Shown here piece by piece: positions 1-5,861 of a stretch of DNA of 13,750 nt. The position numbers and the translations under genes are program-made. The notes under the pieces were generated by a model. It was given only the letters and a program-made list of their open reading frames with translations, had not been told where the DNA came from and did not search any database. Source of the stretch: Deltaproteobacteria bacterium (GTDB lineage: Bacteria; Desulfobacterota; Binatia; Binatales; Binataceae); the NCBI GenBank assembly GCA_021780585.1, contig JAJXYM010000036.1, positions 1 through 13,750 of the forward strand. Reading direction: 5' to 3'. The first letter of the stretch is position 1. Each line of letters opens with the position of its first letter.

Positions 1-2
1 TG

Positions 3-122
3 CGCCAGTGGGTCGACCAGTTCCTCGGCGAATATGACGAAAACGGCTGGAAAGTGGGCGATCTGATCGATTCCGCCGACGTCAACGTGATCGCCCGCGG
101 CTTCAATCCGGGCAAATCCTGA
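3..122 (+). CDS. C-terminal fragment of an unrecognised protein
   Basis: This is an open frame entering from the left edge, with 39 residues before a TGA at 120-122. The visible part reads RQWVDQFLGEYDENG and ends FNPGKS. It is rich in Asp/Glu and Trp, with no cysteine, no membrane segment and no motif I can assign. The other two plus frames hit stops within this stretch, and codon choice is GC-rich like the rest of the window, so the frame looks real. The family cannot be named from the tail alone. No gene follows on this strand until 1739, so it is probably the last gene of its transcription unit. Confidence 0.6.
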   Translation, partial: RQWVDQFLGEYDENGWKVGDLIDSADVNVIARGFNPGKS

Positions 123-182
123 TCGCTTGCGACGCGCCAATCGGATCGATCTCGAAAGCGCCCGCGGGCGTGGCCCCAAACG

Positions 183-298
183 GTCATTCTCGAGCTTGAC
201 CCGGGAATCCATCGGTCCGGCGGCCTGGTCAATAGTCATTCGCGGGCTTGACCCGCGAATCCATATCGATGGATGCCCGGGTCAAGCCCGGGCATGAC
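183..298. repeat. Cluster of three GTCATTC-CGGGCTTGACCCG-type interspersed repeats
   Basis: Three copies of a roughly 30-bp unit lie here: 183-212 and 235-264 in plus orientation, and 269-298 inverted. Each starts GTCAT and ends AATCCAT or its variant GCATCCAT. Each has an internal dyad of the form CCCGGGTCAAGCCCGGG. The second and third copies form a head-to-head pair separated by 4 nt, which could fold into a long hairpin. Sequences like this are known as dispersed intergenic repeats in several high-GC proteobacteria. No coding sequence is associated with them. They occupy much of the 402-nt gap between 123 and 524. Confidence 0.8.
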
Positions 299-351
299 GA
301 ATAAGGGGAACTCGCGAATGCGCACGGCCGGGGCGATGCGCGGCGCGTTCC

Positions 352-470
352 GTCATTCTGAAAGTTGGCAAATTTTTTGAGGCACGGACGTTCTCATAAC
401 GTCCACTAATCAAAATATTCCAAGCGCGAAATCTATTTCTGTCATTCTGAGCGCAGCGAAGAATCCCTTT
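352..470. repeat. Partial and complete copy of GTCATTCTGAGC repeat, with an AT-rich stretch between
   Basis: A truncated unit (GTCATTCTGA) begins at 352. A full unit begins at 441 and runs GTCATTCTGAGCGCAGCG to AAGAATCCC by about 468. Between them lies an AT-richer stretch with a perfect 7-bp inverted repeat: GGACGTT at 386-392, loop CTCAT, AACGTCC at 398-404. Neither side of that hairpin is followed directly by a T-run, so I do not call it a terminator. No gene is visible between 123 and 524. Confidence 0.7.
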
Positions 471-480
471 CCTATGGCTA

Positions 481-511
481 TCGGGCGGCGGCGCGCAACG
501 CCGCCGCCCGA
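481..511 (-). terminator. Very stable GC hairpin just past the VOC gene; possible terminator
   Basis: A perfect 13-bp inverted repeat is present: TCGGGCGGCGGCG at 481-493, loop CGCAA, CGCCGCCGCCCGA at 499-511. On the minus strand it starts 13 nt beyond the stop codon of the VOC gene, the usual position of a 3'-end hairpin. No T-run follows it on that strand (ATAGCCATAGG comes next), so it is not a textbook intrinsic terminator. It may end transcription weakly or protect the mRNA 3' end. Confidence 0.5.
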
Positions 512-524
512 ATTGAATCATGCG

Positions 525-902
525 CTACTTCGCGCTGGCGCAGTACGCCTCCAGCCGGTAGCCGTCGGGATCGATCACGAACGCGGCGTAATAGTTATCG
601 CCGTAATCGGGCCGCAATCCCGGCTTGCCGTTGTCGTGTCCTCCCGCCTTCAGCGCGGCGGCGTGAAAGCCGTCGACGTCCGCGCGCCGCGCCGCGTCGA
701 AACAGAAATGCAGTCCCGAGGCCTTGTCCGCCGGCACGGGACTCTTCGACGGCAGTAGCCACATCACGGGGGCCTTGGCCCCGTAACCTAGCGCCTCCGC
801 GCTCTCGTACAGGCATTTGTAGCCGAGCGGCGCCATCGCGGCGTCGTAAAAATGTCGCGCCCGCGCCAGATCCTTTACTCCAATCGATACGTGATTGAGC
901 AT
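525..902 (-). CDS. VOC family (glyoxalase/bleomycin-resistance fold) protein
   Basis: The 125-residue protein has the usual length for a single-chain VOC protein built from two beta-alpha-beta-beta-beta modules. The N-terminus MLNHVSIGVKDLARARHFY and the C-terminal FVIDPDGYRLEAYC are family hallmarks. Residues at the metal-ligand positions are visible: H4, H65 (in GLHFCF) and E118 (in RLEAY), so a divalent-metal enzyme is plausible. The substrate cannot be read; relatives include glyoxalase I, extradiol dioxygenases and resistance proteins. ATG start with a good ribosome site (GGAGG, plus positions 910-914, 7 nt spacing). It stands alone on the minus strand, bracketed by interspersed repeats, with a strong hairpin after the stop. 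It has no signal peptide, so it is cytosolic. Confidence 0.9.
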   Translation of the reverse strand: MLNHVSIGVKDLARARHFYDAAMAPLGYKCLYESAEALGYGAKAPVMWLLPSKSPVPADKASGLHFCFDAARRADVDGFHAAALKAGGHDNGKPGLRPDYGDNYYAAFVIDPDGYRLEAYCASAK

Positions 903-992
903 CGTCGTTCCTCCATGGATGCGCGAGCCGTCCGCCCGCGCGATCGTTTCGGTTGATTACTCAAATCGCCCGGCAACGGACCTCATTGGATC

Positions 993-1136
993 GGGATTCT
1001 TCGCTTCGCTCAGAACGACAAAATTAAGAGGCTCGAATTGATAACGGCCAGTGTTCGTTTTGTCATTCTGGGCGCCCCATTCTTGTCATTCTGAGCTTGT
1101 CCTGAGCGGAGCGAAGGACGAAGCGAAGAATCCCTG
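993..1136. repeat. Second cluster of GTCATTCTGAGC-type repeats
   Basis: This cluster holds an inverted copy at 993-1019 (GGGATTCTTCGCTTCGCTCA), a truncated plus copy at 1062-1074 (GTCATTCTGGGCG) and an extended plus copy at 1085-1136. The extended copy has an inserted segment containing CTTGTCCTGAGCGGAGCG before the AAGCGAAGAATCCCTGA end. The ATTCT at the left and AGAAT at the right of each unit are complementary, so single units can form small stem-loops. With the copies at 352 and 441 they flank the VOC gene. The 903-1148 gap contains nothing else I can support. Confidence 0.8.
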
Positions 1137-1148
1137 ATCTCCGTGGCG

Positions 1149-1670
1149 TTACGCCGCCTCCGTGCGATTCGCCTTAAGCCGCGCCTTGCTCGCCTCGGAC
1201 CAGATTTCGTCGATCTTGTAAAACGTCTCGAAAGCGCGCGCCCCGGCCGGAATTTGCACCCACGGCAATTTGCCGCGCGTGAAAATATGCACGTCCGGCC
1301 GCACGGCCTCCGGACGGTCGAGCGTGCCCGCGCGCACGAACAAGGCCTCTCCCGGCGCGCCGTGATAGAAGCTCCACAGATACGTCCCGCAAACGCCGCA
1401 GAAGAAGACGTCGTGCGGCTTGCCGCTGCCGCCCGTCAGCCGGAACGATCGCGGCTCCGGGCCTTCGCGCGCCACGAACTTGCGCTCGATCCAGAGGTTG
1501 ATCACGAAGGCGCCGCCGGTAATCCGCTGGCAATCCCGGCAATGGCACGCATGCACGATTAACGGCGCCGCTCCCAGCCGATAACGGATTTTCCCGCACG
1601 CGCATCGGCCGGCCAGCTCCACGCCGCCGTCTTCCCGCGCGCCCGCCTGAATGGTCGTAATGTTGCCCAT
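1149..1670 (-). CDS. GFA/CENP-V domain zinc protein (glutathione-dependent formaldehyde-activating family)
   Basis: This 173-residue protein has the cysteine pattern of the GFA (Mss4-like fold) family: C23-A-C25 in RCACGKIRY, C42-H-C44 and C47 in CHCRDCQR, and C91/C94 in CGVCGTYLW. These make structural and catalytic-type zinc sites. Family members were named for spontaneous or enzymatic S-hydroxymethylglutathione formation, but most homologues have no proven activity, so the substrate is open. The ATG start has a ribosome site AGGAGA (plus 1676-1681) 5 nt away. It is transcribed away from the AraC-type regulator at 1739, with 68 nt between the two starts, which makes regulation by that neighbour plausible. 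No signal peptide is seen; a cytosolic protein is expected. Confidence 0.92.
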   Translation of the reverse strand: MGNITTIQAGAREDGGVELAGRCACGKIRYRLGAAPLIVHACHCRDCQRITGGAFVINLWIERKFVAREGPEPRSFRLTGGSGKPHDVFFCGVCGTYLWSFYHGAPGEALFVRAGTLDRPEAVRPDVHIFTRGKLPWVQIPAGARAFETFYKIDEIWSEASKARLKANRTEAA

Positions 1671-1738
1671 CAGAGTCTCCTGTGAAACCTTGATAGGGTC
1701 GAATTTAATCTCCGCCGCCCGCGGAAACTTGGCGAAAA

Positions 1739-2641
1739 TTGCTCTCGACGCCGAAAATCGCCGCCGATCCTCTCGCCCTTGCGCTCGCCCGCAAGCCCGC
1801 GCCCGACGCCCCCGGCGGCTTCGACCACCGGATCGTCGCGTCCGGTCCCGGATGGCGCGTGATGGACATCGTATGCACCTGCGGGCCGCGCGACCGTCCG
1901 TTCGAGGAACGCCACGCGACCGCTTCAGTATCGCTAATCCTGGCCGGAACTTTTGTCTATCGCGGCGACCGCGGCCCCGCGATGTTGGCGCCGGGGGCGA
2001 TGCTGCTCGGGAGCGCCGGCCGCTCCTTCGAATGCTCGCACGATCACGGCGCGGGCGACCGCTGCCTTTCGTTCCAGTTCGATGACGACTGTTTCGCCCG
2101 TCTCGCCGATGACGCGGGGGCGCCGCGTTCGGCGTTCGGACTCAACGCCCTGCCGCCGCTGCGCGCGCTCGCCAAGGTCACGATGCGGGCGCGGACGGCG
2201 CTCGAAAACGATTCAGCGTCGGCGGCTGGAACCTTAGAGGAAATCGCGCTGGAGCTGGCCGGCGGCGCGCTCCATCTGGCCAACGAGCCGCGCCGGAACG
2301 GACGCGCGGCGCCGAGCGAACGCGATCTCGCGCGGATCGGCCGACTTCTGCGCGAGCTTGAGTCGGACGTTACGCGGCCGTATCCGCTGGCCGCCCTCGC
2401 GGAGTCAGCCGGGATGAGCCGTTATCATTTCCTGCGGACTTTCACTCGCGTGACCGGCGTCACGCCGCATCAATGGCTATTGCGGGCGCGCCTGCGCGAG
2501 GCCGCCCGCCGGCTCGCGACGACGCATGATCCGGTCACGGAAATCGCGCTCGCCTCCGGCTTCGACGACCTCTCGAACTTCATCCGCACCTTCCGCTCCG
2601 AATTCGCCTCCTCCCCCCGGCGCTACAGCAGAAAGACCTAG
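1739..2641 (+). CDS. AraC-family transcriptional regulator with cupin-like sensor domain
   Basis: The 300-residue protein has a C-terminal pair of helix-turn-helix units (about 216-237 and 264-288) with typical motifs LAESAGMSRYHFLRTF and EIALASGFDDLSNFIRTFRS. The N-terminal half (about 30-120) looks like a cupin-type sensor and carries a Cys/His cluster at C99, H101, H103 and C109 that could bind metal or react with a ligand. The longest frame starts at a TTG at 1739; an in-frame stop lies just upstream (1706-1708). The next ATG, at residue 42, would remove the front of the sensor domain. The ribosome site is weak, so the start is uncertain. It is divergent from the GFA gene. The 3' end converges on the DUF1828-type gene with no clear terminator in 2642-2711. 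Confidence 0.88.
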   Translation: MLSTPKIAADPLALALARKPAPDAPGGFDHRIVASGPGWRVMDIVCTCGPRDRPFEERHATASVSLILAGTFVYRGDRGPAMLAPGAMLLGSAGRSFECSHDHGAGDRCLSFQFDDDCFARLADDAGAPRSAFGLNALPPLRALAKVTMRARTALENDSASAAGTLEEIALELAGGALHLANEPRRNGRAAPSERDLARIGRLLRELESDVTRPYPLAALAESAGMSRYHFLRTFTRVTGVTPHQWLLRARLREAARRLATTHDPVTEIALASGFDDLSNFIRTFRSEFASSPRRYSRKT

Positions 2642-2711
2642 TCCGCAGCTGGTTCAATTCTCTGAACAGCAACTCGGCGTTACTCTCGCATCGATCAAAG
2701 GCGCGGTTATA

Positions 2712-3503
2712 TTATGTTTTAGCCGCTCTTAACTCTGGGAAAAATTTAGGCATGCCTTCACTCGCCGCAGCGACGCTTGAGAACGTTTTGTGGGCCGCGT
2801 CTCCGAACCGCGCGATCGTTCTGGAACTAAGCGATTCCTCGTCCTCATAGACTCCGATACCTCTAAATTTGAGGTCCCAGGTCTCAAATCGCAGGAGACT
2901 AAGGGCTGCGACTGCCGCTCGCTCATCAGTGGACAGCGCAAAAATGAAAAGTGGCGAATCCTCTGCAATTATCCGACAATCGACGGGATAATTAGCTTTC
3001 GGATCGTGTTCCGAATCATGCCAGTCGTAAGTGATGCGATCGGACGTCGACAATGCGCTCATCAACGTGCGGAAATCAGACATGAAAGTCGAACGTACGC
3101 GGTCGCGCGAGAGATACCGAATGTCGTCGATCTTAAGCAGCGCCTGAATGAAGCTGTAGAGAGCGTCGCCATAGCCCTGATTTGGAATTCGCAGGATCAA
3201 TTCGCCATTGACGTTCTGAACGCCGAACGCGCTTAGATTTCGATCAATAATTTCGCGGCGGTTTCTTTCCTTCAAATCGCGCTCGTCAAGCTCGTAGGTG
3301 AGTTGCAAAAAGGTGTGTCCTTCGTCAGTCAACACCCAATTATCATTTCCATTTCTCTTTAGAACGATAGGTAAGGTATCGCCGTCACCGAACGAGATTG
3401 GAGTTTGAACTATATAGCGATCGAGTCCCTGCGAAAGAACCACCACTTCTTCGCATACCTTCCGTCTGAAATCATCTTCAAAACTAGAATTGCGGATAGA
3501 CAT
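2712..3503 (-). CDS. DUF1828/DUF1829 domain protein of unknown function
   Basis: This protein has 263 residues. The N-terminal part (about 30-120) matches what I know of DUF1828, with FGDGDTLPIVLKR at 38-50 and WVLTDEGHTFLQL at 56-68. The C-terminal half (about 150-255) is consistent with the DUF1829 partner domain, in a fused two-domain arrangement. It has no membrane segments, signal peptide or cysteine cluster; it is a charged soluble protein. No biochemical function is known to me for either domain. It lies 6 nt downstream of the stop of the 3510-4037 gene, without a clear ribosome site, so it is probably translated by coupling to it. Base composition is clearly lower in GC than in surrounding genes, which suggests acquisition by transfer. 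The domain call rests on memory of the motif. Confidence 0.75.
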   Translation of the reverse strand: MSIRNSSFEDDFRRKVCEEVVVLSQGLDRYIVQTPISFGDGDTLPIVLKRNGNDNWVLTDEGHTFLQLTYELDERDLKERNRREIIDRNLSAFGVQNVNGELILRIPNQGYGDALYSFIQALLKIDDIRYLSRDRVRSTFMSDFRTLMSALSTSDRITYDWHDSEHDPKANYPVDCRIIAEDSPLFIFALSTDERAAVAALSLLRFETWDLKFRGIGVYEDEESLSSRTIARFGDAAHKTFSSVAAASEGMPKFFPELRAAKT

Positions 3504-3509
3504 TTCACG

Positions 3510-4037
3510 TCACCGTTTTGGCCAGAATTCTCCTTGAGCTAAATTCTCCGGCCGCTCTGGCGGCATTTGAAACCCGCACTCGGAAATCATCAATTGAATT
3601 GCGCTCTCGACGTTGCCATATTTTTCCGTACCTATGGCATAGCCATCTTCCTGAAGCCCACTTTCCTGGTAGCGGGCGGTCGCAACGTGAATATGAAAGC
3701 CGCGCATGCCCGACCGCCCTTCGGTCGTTGACGCCCTTTCCAGTCTGTTGCGGTGTTCCCCCGGGTGAAGTCCGTTGTATCGTCGAAGACGAAACCAGTG
3801 AGCTTCTCGCGGTCTTCGGAAACCGAGTATGACGGAAAAATCCAGCGGATTGATCGTGCTTTGCCTAACCATTATTCGGAAGCTTCCTTCATTTGTGTTT
3901 ACGATCAAGCTCGCTCTTTTCTGAGATAATTCGTGAATCGGCCTCAAGTTGTGGAGTCGCGTTCGCCAGTTTTCAGGCAGCGGCTTCAACATTCGAACCA
4001 AGCGGTCGATGTCGGAATCCTGGAAAGCAATTTGCAT
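3510..4037 (-). CDS. Conserved hypothetical protein, first gene of the low-GC two-gene cassette
   Basis: I do not recognise this 175-residue protein with certainty. The N-terminal third is helical and charged (DSDIDRLVRMLKPLPENW). The core is rich in beta-type stretches and Arg/Tyr: RASLIVNT, FRIMVRQS, WFRLRRYNG. The most distinctive segment is GFHIHVATARYQ at 113-124 with an H115-x-H117 pair, followed by EDGYAIGTEKYG and a terminal helix ending SECGF. The general layout recalls small uncharacterised families (for example DUF6978-like) that accompany DUF1828 genes, but I cannot verify that. The only long-frame start is ATG at 4037, with no Shine-Dalgarno site; a promoter lies just upstream. 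It is co-directional with the DUF1828-type gene (6 nt gap). AT-rich codon use unlike its neighbours points to horizontal origin. Confidence 0.75.
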   Translation of the reverse strand: MQIAFQDSDIDRLVRMLKPLPENWRTRLHNLRPIHELSQKRASLIVNTNEGSFRIMVRQSTINPLDFSVILGFRRPREAHWFRLRRYNGLHPGEHRNRLERASTTEGRSGMRGFHIHVATARYQESGLQEDGYAIGTEKYGNVESAIQLMISECGFQMPPERPENLAQGEFWPKR

Positions 4038-4051
4038 GCGTTGGTGTACAA

Positions 4052-4081
4052 TTTATCGCCAAAGTAGAGGCGGGCTGTCAA
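4052..4081 (-). promoter_or_regulatory. Sigma70-type promoter of the two-gene cassette
   Basis: On the minus strand there is a perfect -35 hexamer TTGACA (plus 4076-4081), an 18-nt spacer, and GATAAA (plus 4052-4057) as a 4-of-6 match to the -10 box. Transcription would begin near 4045, only about 8 nt before the ATG at 4037, so the mRNA would be nearly leaderless. That agrees with the absence of a ribosome site. Confidence 0.5.
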
Positions 4082-4227
4082 TTAACGCTAACAGAACCTA
4101 TCCGACTTCGGCTATCGACCGCTAGTTTTGAGGTTCGCCTTCAGCGCCCGCCGTTAATGCCAATTATTGCCGCTATGACGGTATCGGTAAGGCTTGACAA
4201 AAGCGAAGAAAAAGCGAAAATCAAGGG

Positions 4228-5256
4228 ATGGGGCGGAAGAGCGCAGAGACGCCGGAACTGCCGATGCTCGAGCCGGACGCCGGGACGCTCGCGCCCGTCC
4301 GCGACGTCGAGTTCCTCGCGATGCCGGTGCGGCAAATCCTCAACCGTTGCGCTAATCCCGCGATGCGCTTCCGCTGGACGATCAACCCCTATCGCGGATG
4401 CGAATTCGGCTGCGTCTACTGCTACGCCCGCTATACGCATGAATTCCTGGAGCTGCGCGACCCGCTCGATTTCGAACGCCGTATCTTCGTCAAGGAGCGC
4501 GCGGCCGAGGCGCTGGCGCGCACGCTCGCGCATACTCCCGTCGGCGCCGACCAGATCGCGCTGGGGACCGCGACCGACCCTTATCAGCCGGCCGAGCGGC
4601 GCTTCGGCGTCACGCGCAGTCTGCTCGCTGTGATGGCGCGAGTGGGGGGACTCGACCTTTCAATCACCACCAAGTCCGGCCTGATCGTGCGCGACCTCGA
4701 CCTGCTCGGCGAGATCAACGCGCGCTCGCGCCTCTCCGTTAACTTTTCGCTGATTACGCTCGACCGGCGGATGCAGCGGGCGCTCGAACCGCGTGCGCCC
4801 CGGCCGTCGATCCGGCTCGCGGCGCTCGAGCGGCTAACCTCGGCGGGTATCCGCTGCAACCTCCTGATGATGCCGATGATACCCGGAATCACCGACGATC
4901 CCGGCGGAATCGCGGCCGTGATGCGGGCGGCGCGGCGAGCGGGCGCGGCCAACGTATGGCATCGCGCGCTGTTCCTGAAGCCGGCGGCGGCGCGACGGTT
5001 TCTCCCGTTTATCCGCGAGAAATTTCCCGCGCTCGTTCGGCGCTTCGAGGATTATTACGGTCGCTCGACCTACCCGCCGCGGGTCTATGACGAACGGCTG
5101 GACGCGATCTTCGGCACGCTCAAGCGCCGATGCGGCTTCGACGCGGACGAATCACGCGACACGCGGCCGGCGGCGGGAGTCGCCGCGCCAGATGGAATCG
5201 CGCAGCGTCAGATGAGCTTCGCTGCCGGATTCGGCGGCGTCGCGCGGCAGCGATAG
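4228..5256 (+). CDS. SplB-like radical SAM protein (PA0069/Rv2578c-type)
   Basis: The 342-residue protein has a radical SAM core. The iron-sulfur cluster motif C58-x3-C62-x2-C65 lies in NPYRGCEFGCVYCYAR, followed by YTHEFLE, as in the COG1533 family related to spore photoproduct lyase. GTATDPYQPAERR, TTKSGLIVRDLDLL, SVNFSLITLD and MMPMIPGITDD are further family-like segments. Length fits the PA0069/Rv2578c group, whose reaction is not established to my knowledge, so 'DNA repair' would be over-reading. The start at 4228 is the furthest possible ATG; AAGGG directly abuts it, too close for a good ribosome site. ATG 4264 (MLEPDAG) is an alternative that keeps all motifs. The gene ends 21 nt before the 3' end of the convergent tRNA. 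It is high-GC, unlike the cassette upstream. Confidence 0.9.
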   Translation: MGRKSAETPELPMLEPDAGTLAPVRDVEFLAMPVRQILNRCANPAMRFRWTINPYRGCEFGCVYCYARYTHEFLELRDPLDFERRIFVKERAAEALARTLAHTPVGADQIALGTATDPYQPAERRFGVTRSLLAVMARVGGLDLSITTKSGLIVRDLDLLGEINARSRLSVNFSLITLDRRMQRALEPRAPRPSIRLAALERLTSAGIRCNLLMMPMIPGITDDPGGIAAVMRAARRAGAANVWHRALFLKPAAARRFLPFIREKFPALVRRFEDYYGRSTYPPRVYDERLDAIFGTLKRRCGFDADESRDTRPAAGVAAPDGIAQRQMSFAAGFGGVARQR

Positions 5257-5277
5257 CGATGAAATAGTCGCAAAAGG

Positions 5278-5364
5278 TGGTGCGCGGGGCGGGACTTGAA
5301 CCCGCACGGTATTTCTACCACGAGCCCCTCAAACTCGCGTGTCTGCCTGTTCCACCACCCGCGC
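5278..5364 (-). tRNA. tRNA-Leu (anticodon GAG)
   Basis: On the minus strand the 87-nt sequence folds as a class II tRNA. The acceptor stem is GCGCGGG/CCCGCGC, with discriminator A and an encoded CCA (plus 5278-5280). The anticodon stem CGAGT/GCTCG closes the loop TTGAGGG, placing GAG at plus 5328-5330. The long variable arm GGTA-GAAA-TACC is typical of leucine tRNAs, and the T stem GCGGG/CCCGC encloses TTCAAGT. It reads CUC and CUU codons. It lies downstream of secG on the same strand and may be cotranscribed or have its own promoter in 5365-5403. Confidence 0.96.
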
Positions 5365-5403
5365 TTGGATAATTGCGCCGCCGAGGGTCGTTGACGGCGC
5401 GGT

Positions 5404-5787
5404 CTATTTGGTTGAAGGCGCCGGATTCGCCGCCGGAGCCGGCGCGCCGCTGGCCGGCTTGGCCGGCGCGCCCGTCGGGACGCCCGGGGCGGCGGTTTTG
5501 GCTCCGTTGGGCGCCACATGCGCCGGTATCGGGCGGCTCTCGAAGATACTGCCGGTGACGCGCCGCGTCGAGGAATAAGCCAGGTAAAGCGACGTGGCGA
5601 AGAAAATCGCCGCAAATGTCCACGTTAGGCGAAACAGCGCGCCGCCCGCGCCGCTCGCGCCGAAGACGGTCTGGCTTGACCCGCCGAAGACCGCGCCGAC
5701 CTCCGCGCCCTTGCCGCGCTGAAGCAGCACGACCACCACCAGCGCGATACAGACGGTTACATGCAGCGCGACTATCGCGGTTACCAT
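5404..5787 (-). CDS. secG: Preprotein translocase subunit SecG
   Basis: SecG is the small accessory subunit of the SecYEG inner-membrane translocon. The 127-residue product has two membrane segments (about 3-22 and 50-70). They flank the conserved loop LLQRGKGAEVGAVFGGSSQT followed by VFGASGAGG, which is diagnostic for SecG. After the second helix comes an unusual tail of about 50 residues, rich in Ala, Pro and Gly (APNGAKTAAPGVPTGAPAKP and on), longer than the E. coli protein's end. The ATG start is at 5785-5787 with only a weak purine stretch upstream. It follows tpiA by 74 nt on the same strand and precedes tRNA-Leu. A tpiA-secG-tRNA-Leu order is common in bacteria and supports the call. 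Confidence 0.95.
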   Translation of the reverse strand: MVTAIVALHVTVCIALVVVVLLQRGKGAEVGAVFGGSSQTVFGASGAGGALFRLTWTFAAIFFATSLYLAYSSTRRVTGSIFESRPIPAHVAPNGAKTAAPGVPTGAPAKPASGAPAPAANPAPSTK

Positions 5788-5861
5788 TCTCGATTAAATT
5801 CCCGTCGAATTGGCTTTTGGTCCGCCCGTTGGCGCAATGCCGTCGCGAGTGGGAGGCGTCC

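Noticed and set aside
386..404. Perfect 7-bp inverted repeat GGACGTT/AACGTCC as an intrinsic terminator
   Set aside because: The stem is short, no T-run follows on either strand, and no gene ends close enough.
4194..4222. TTGACA at 4194-4199 as a promoter for the radical SAM gene
   Set aside because: The sequence 17 nt downstream (AAAATC) is a poor -10 box and would leave almost no leader before ATG 4228.
2642..4227. Insertion-sequence or prophage remnant explaining the low-GC segment
   Set aside because: I searched by eye for terminal inverted repeats, matching direct repeats at the two edges, and transposase or phage motifs, and found none.
3893..4633. 246-codon plus frame spanning the cassette promoter and the start of the radical SAM gene
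   Set aside because: It crosses a gene on the opposite strand and the out-of-frame start of the radical SAM gene. The second half is Ser/Arg-rich shadow sequence.
5278..5364. tRNA-Leu 3' end as an integration site for a mobile element
   Set aside because: No integrase, no repeated tRNA end nearby, and flanking genes are ordinary chromosomal ones.
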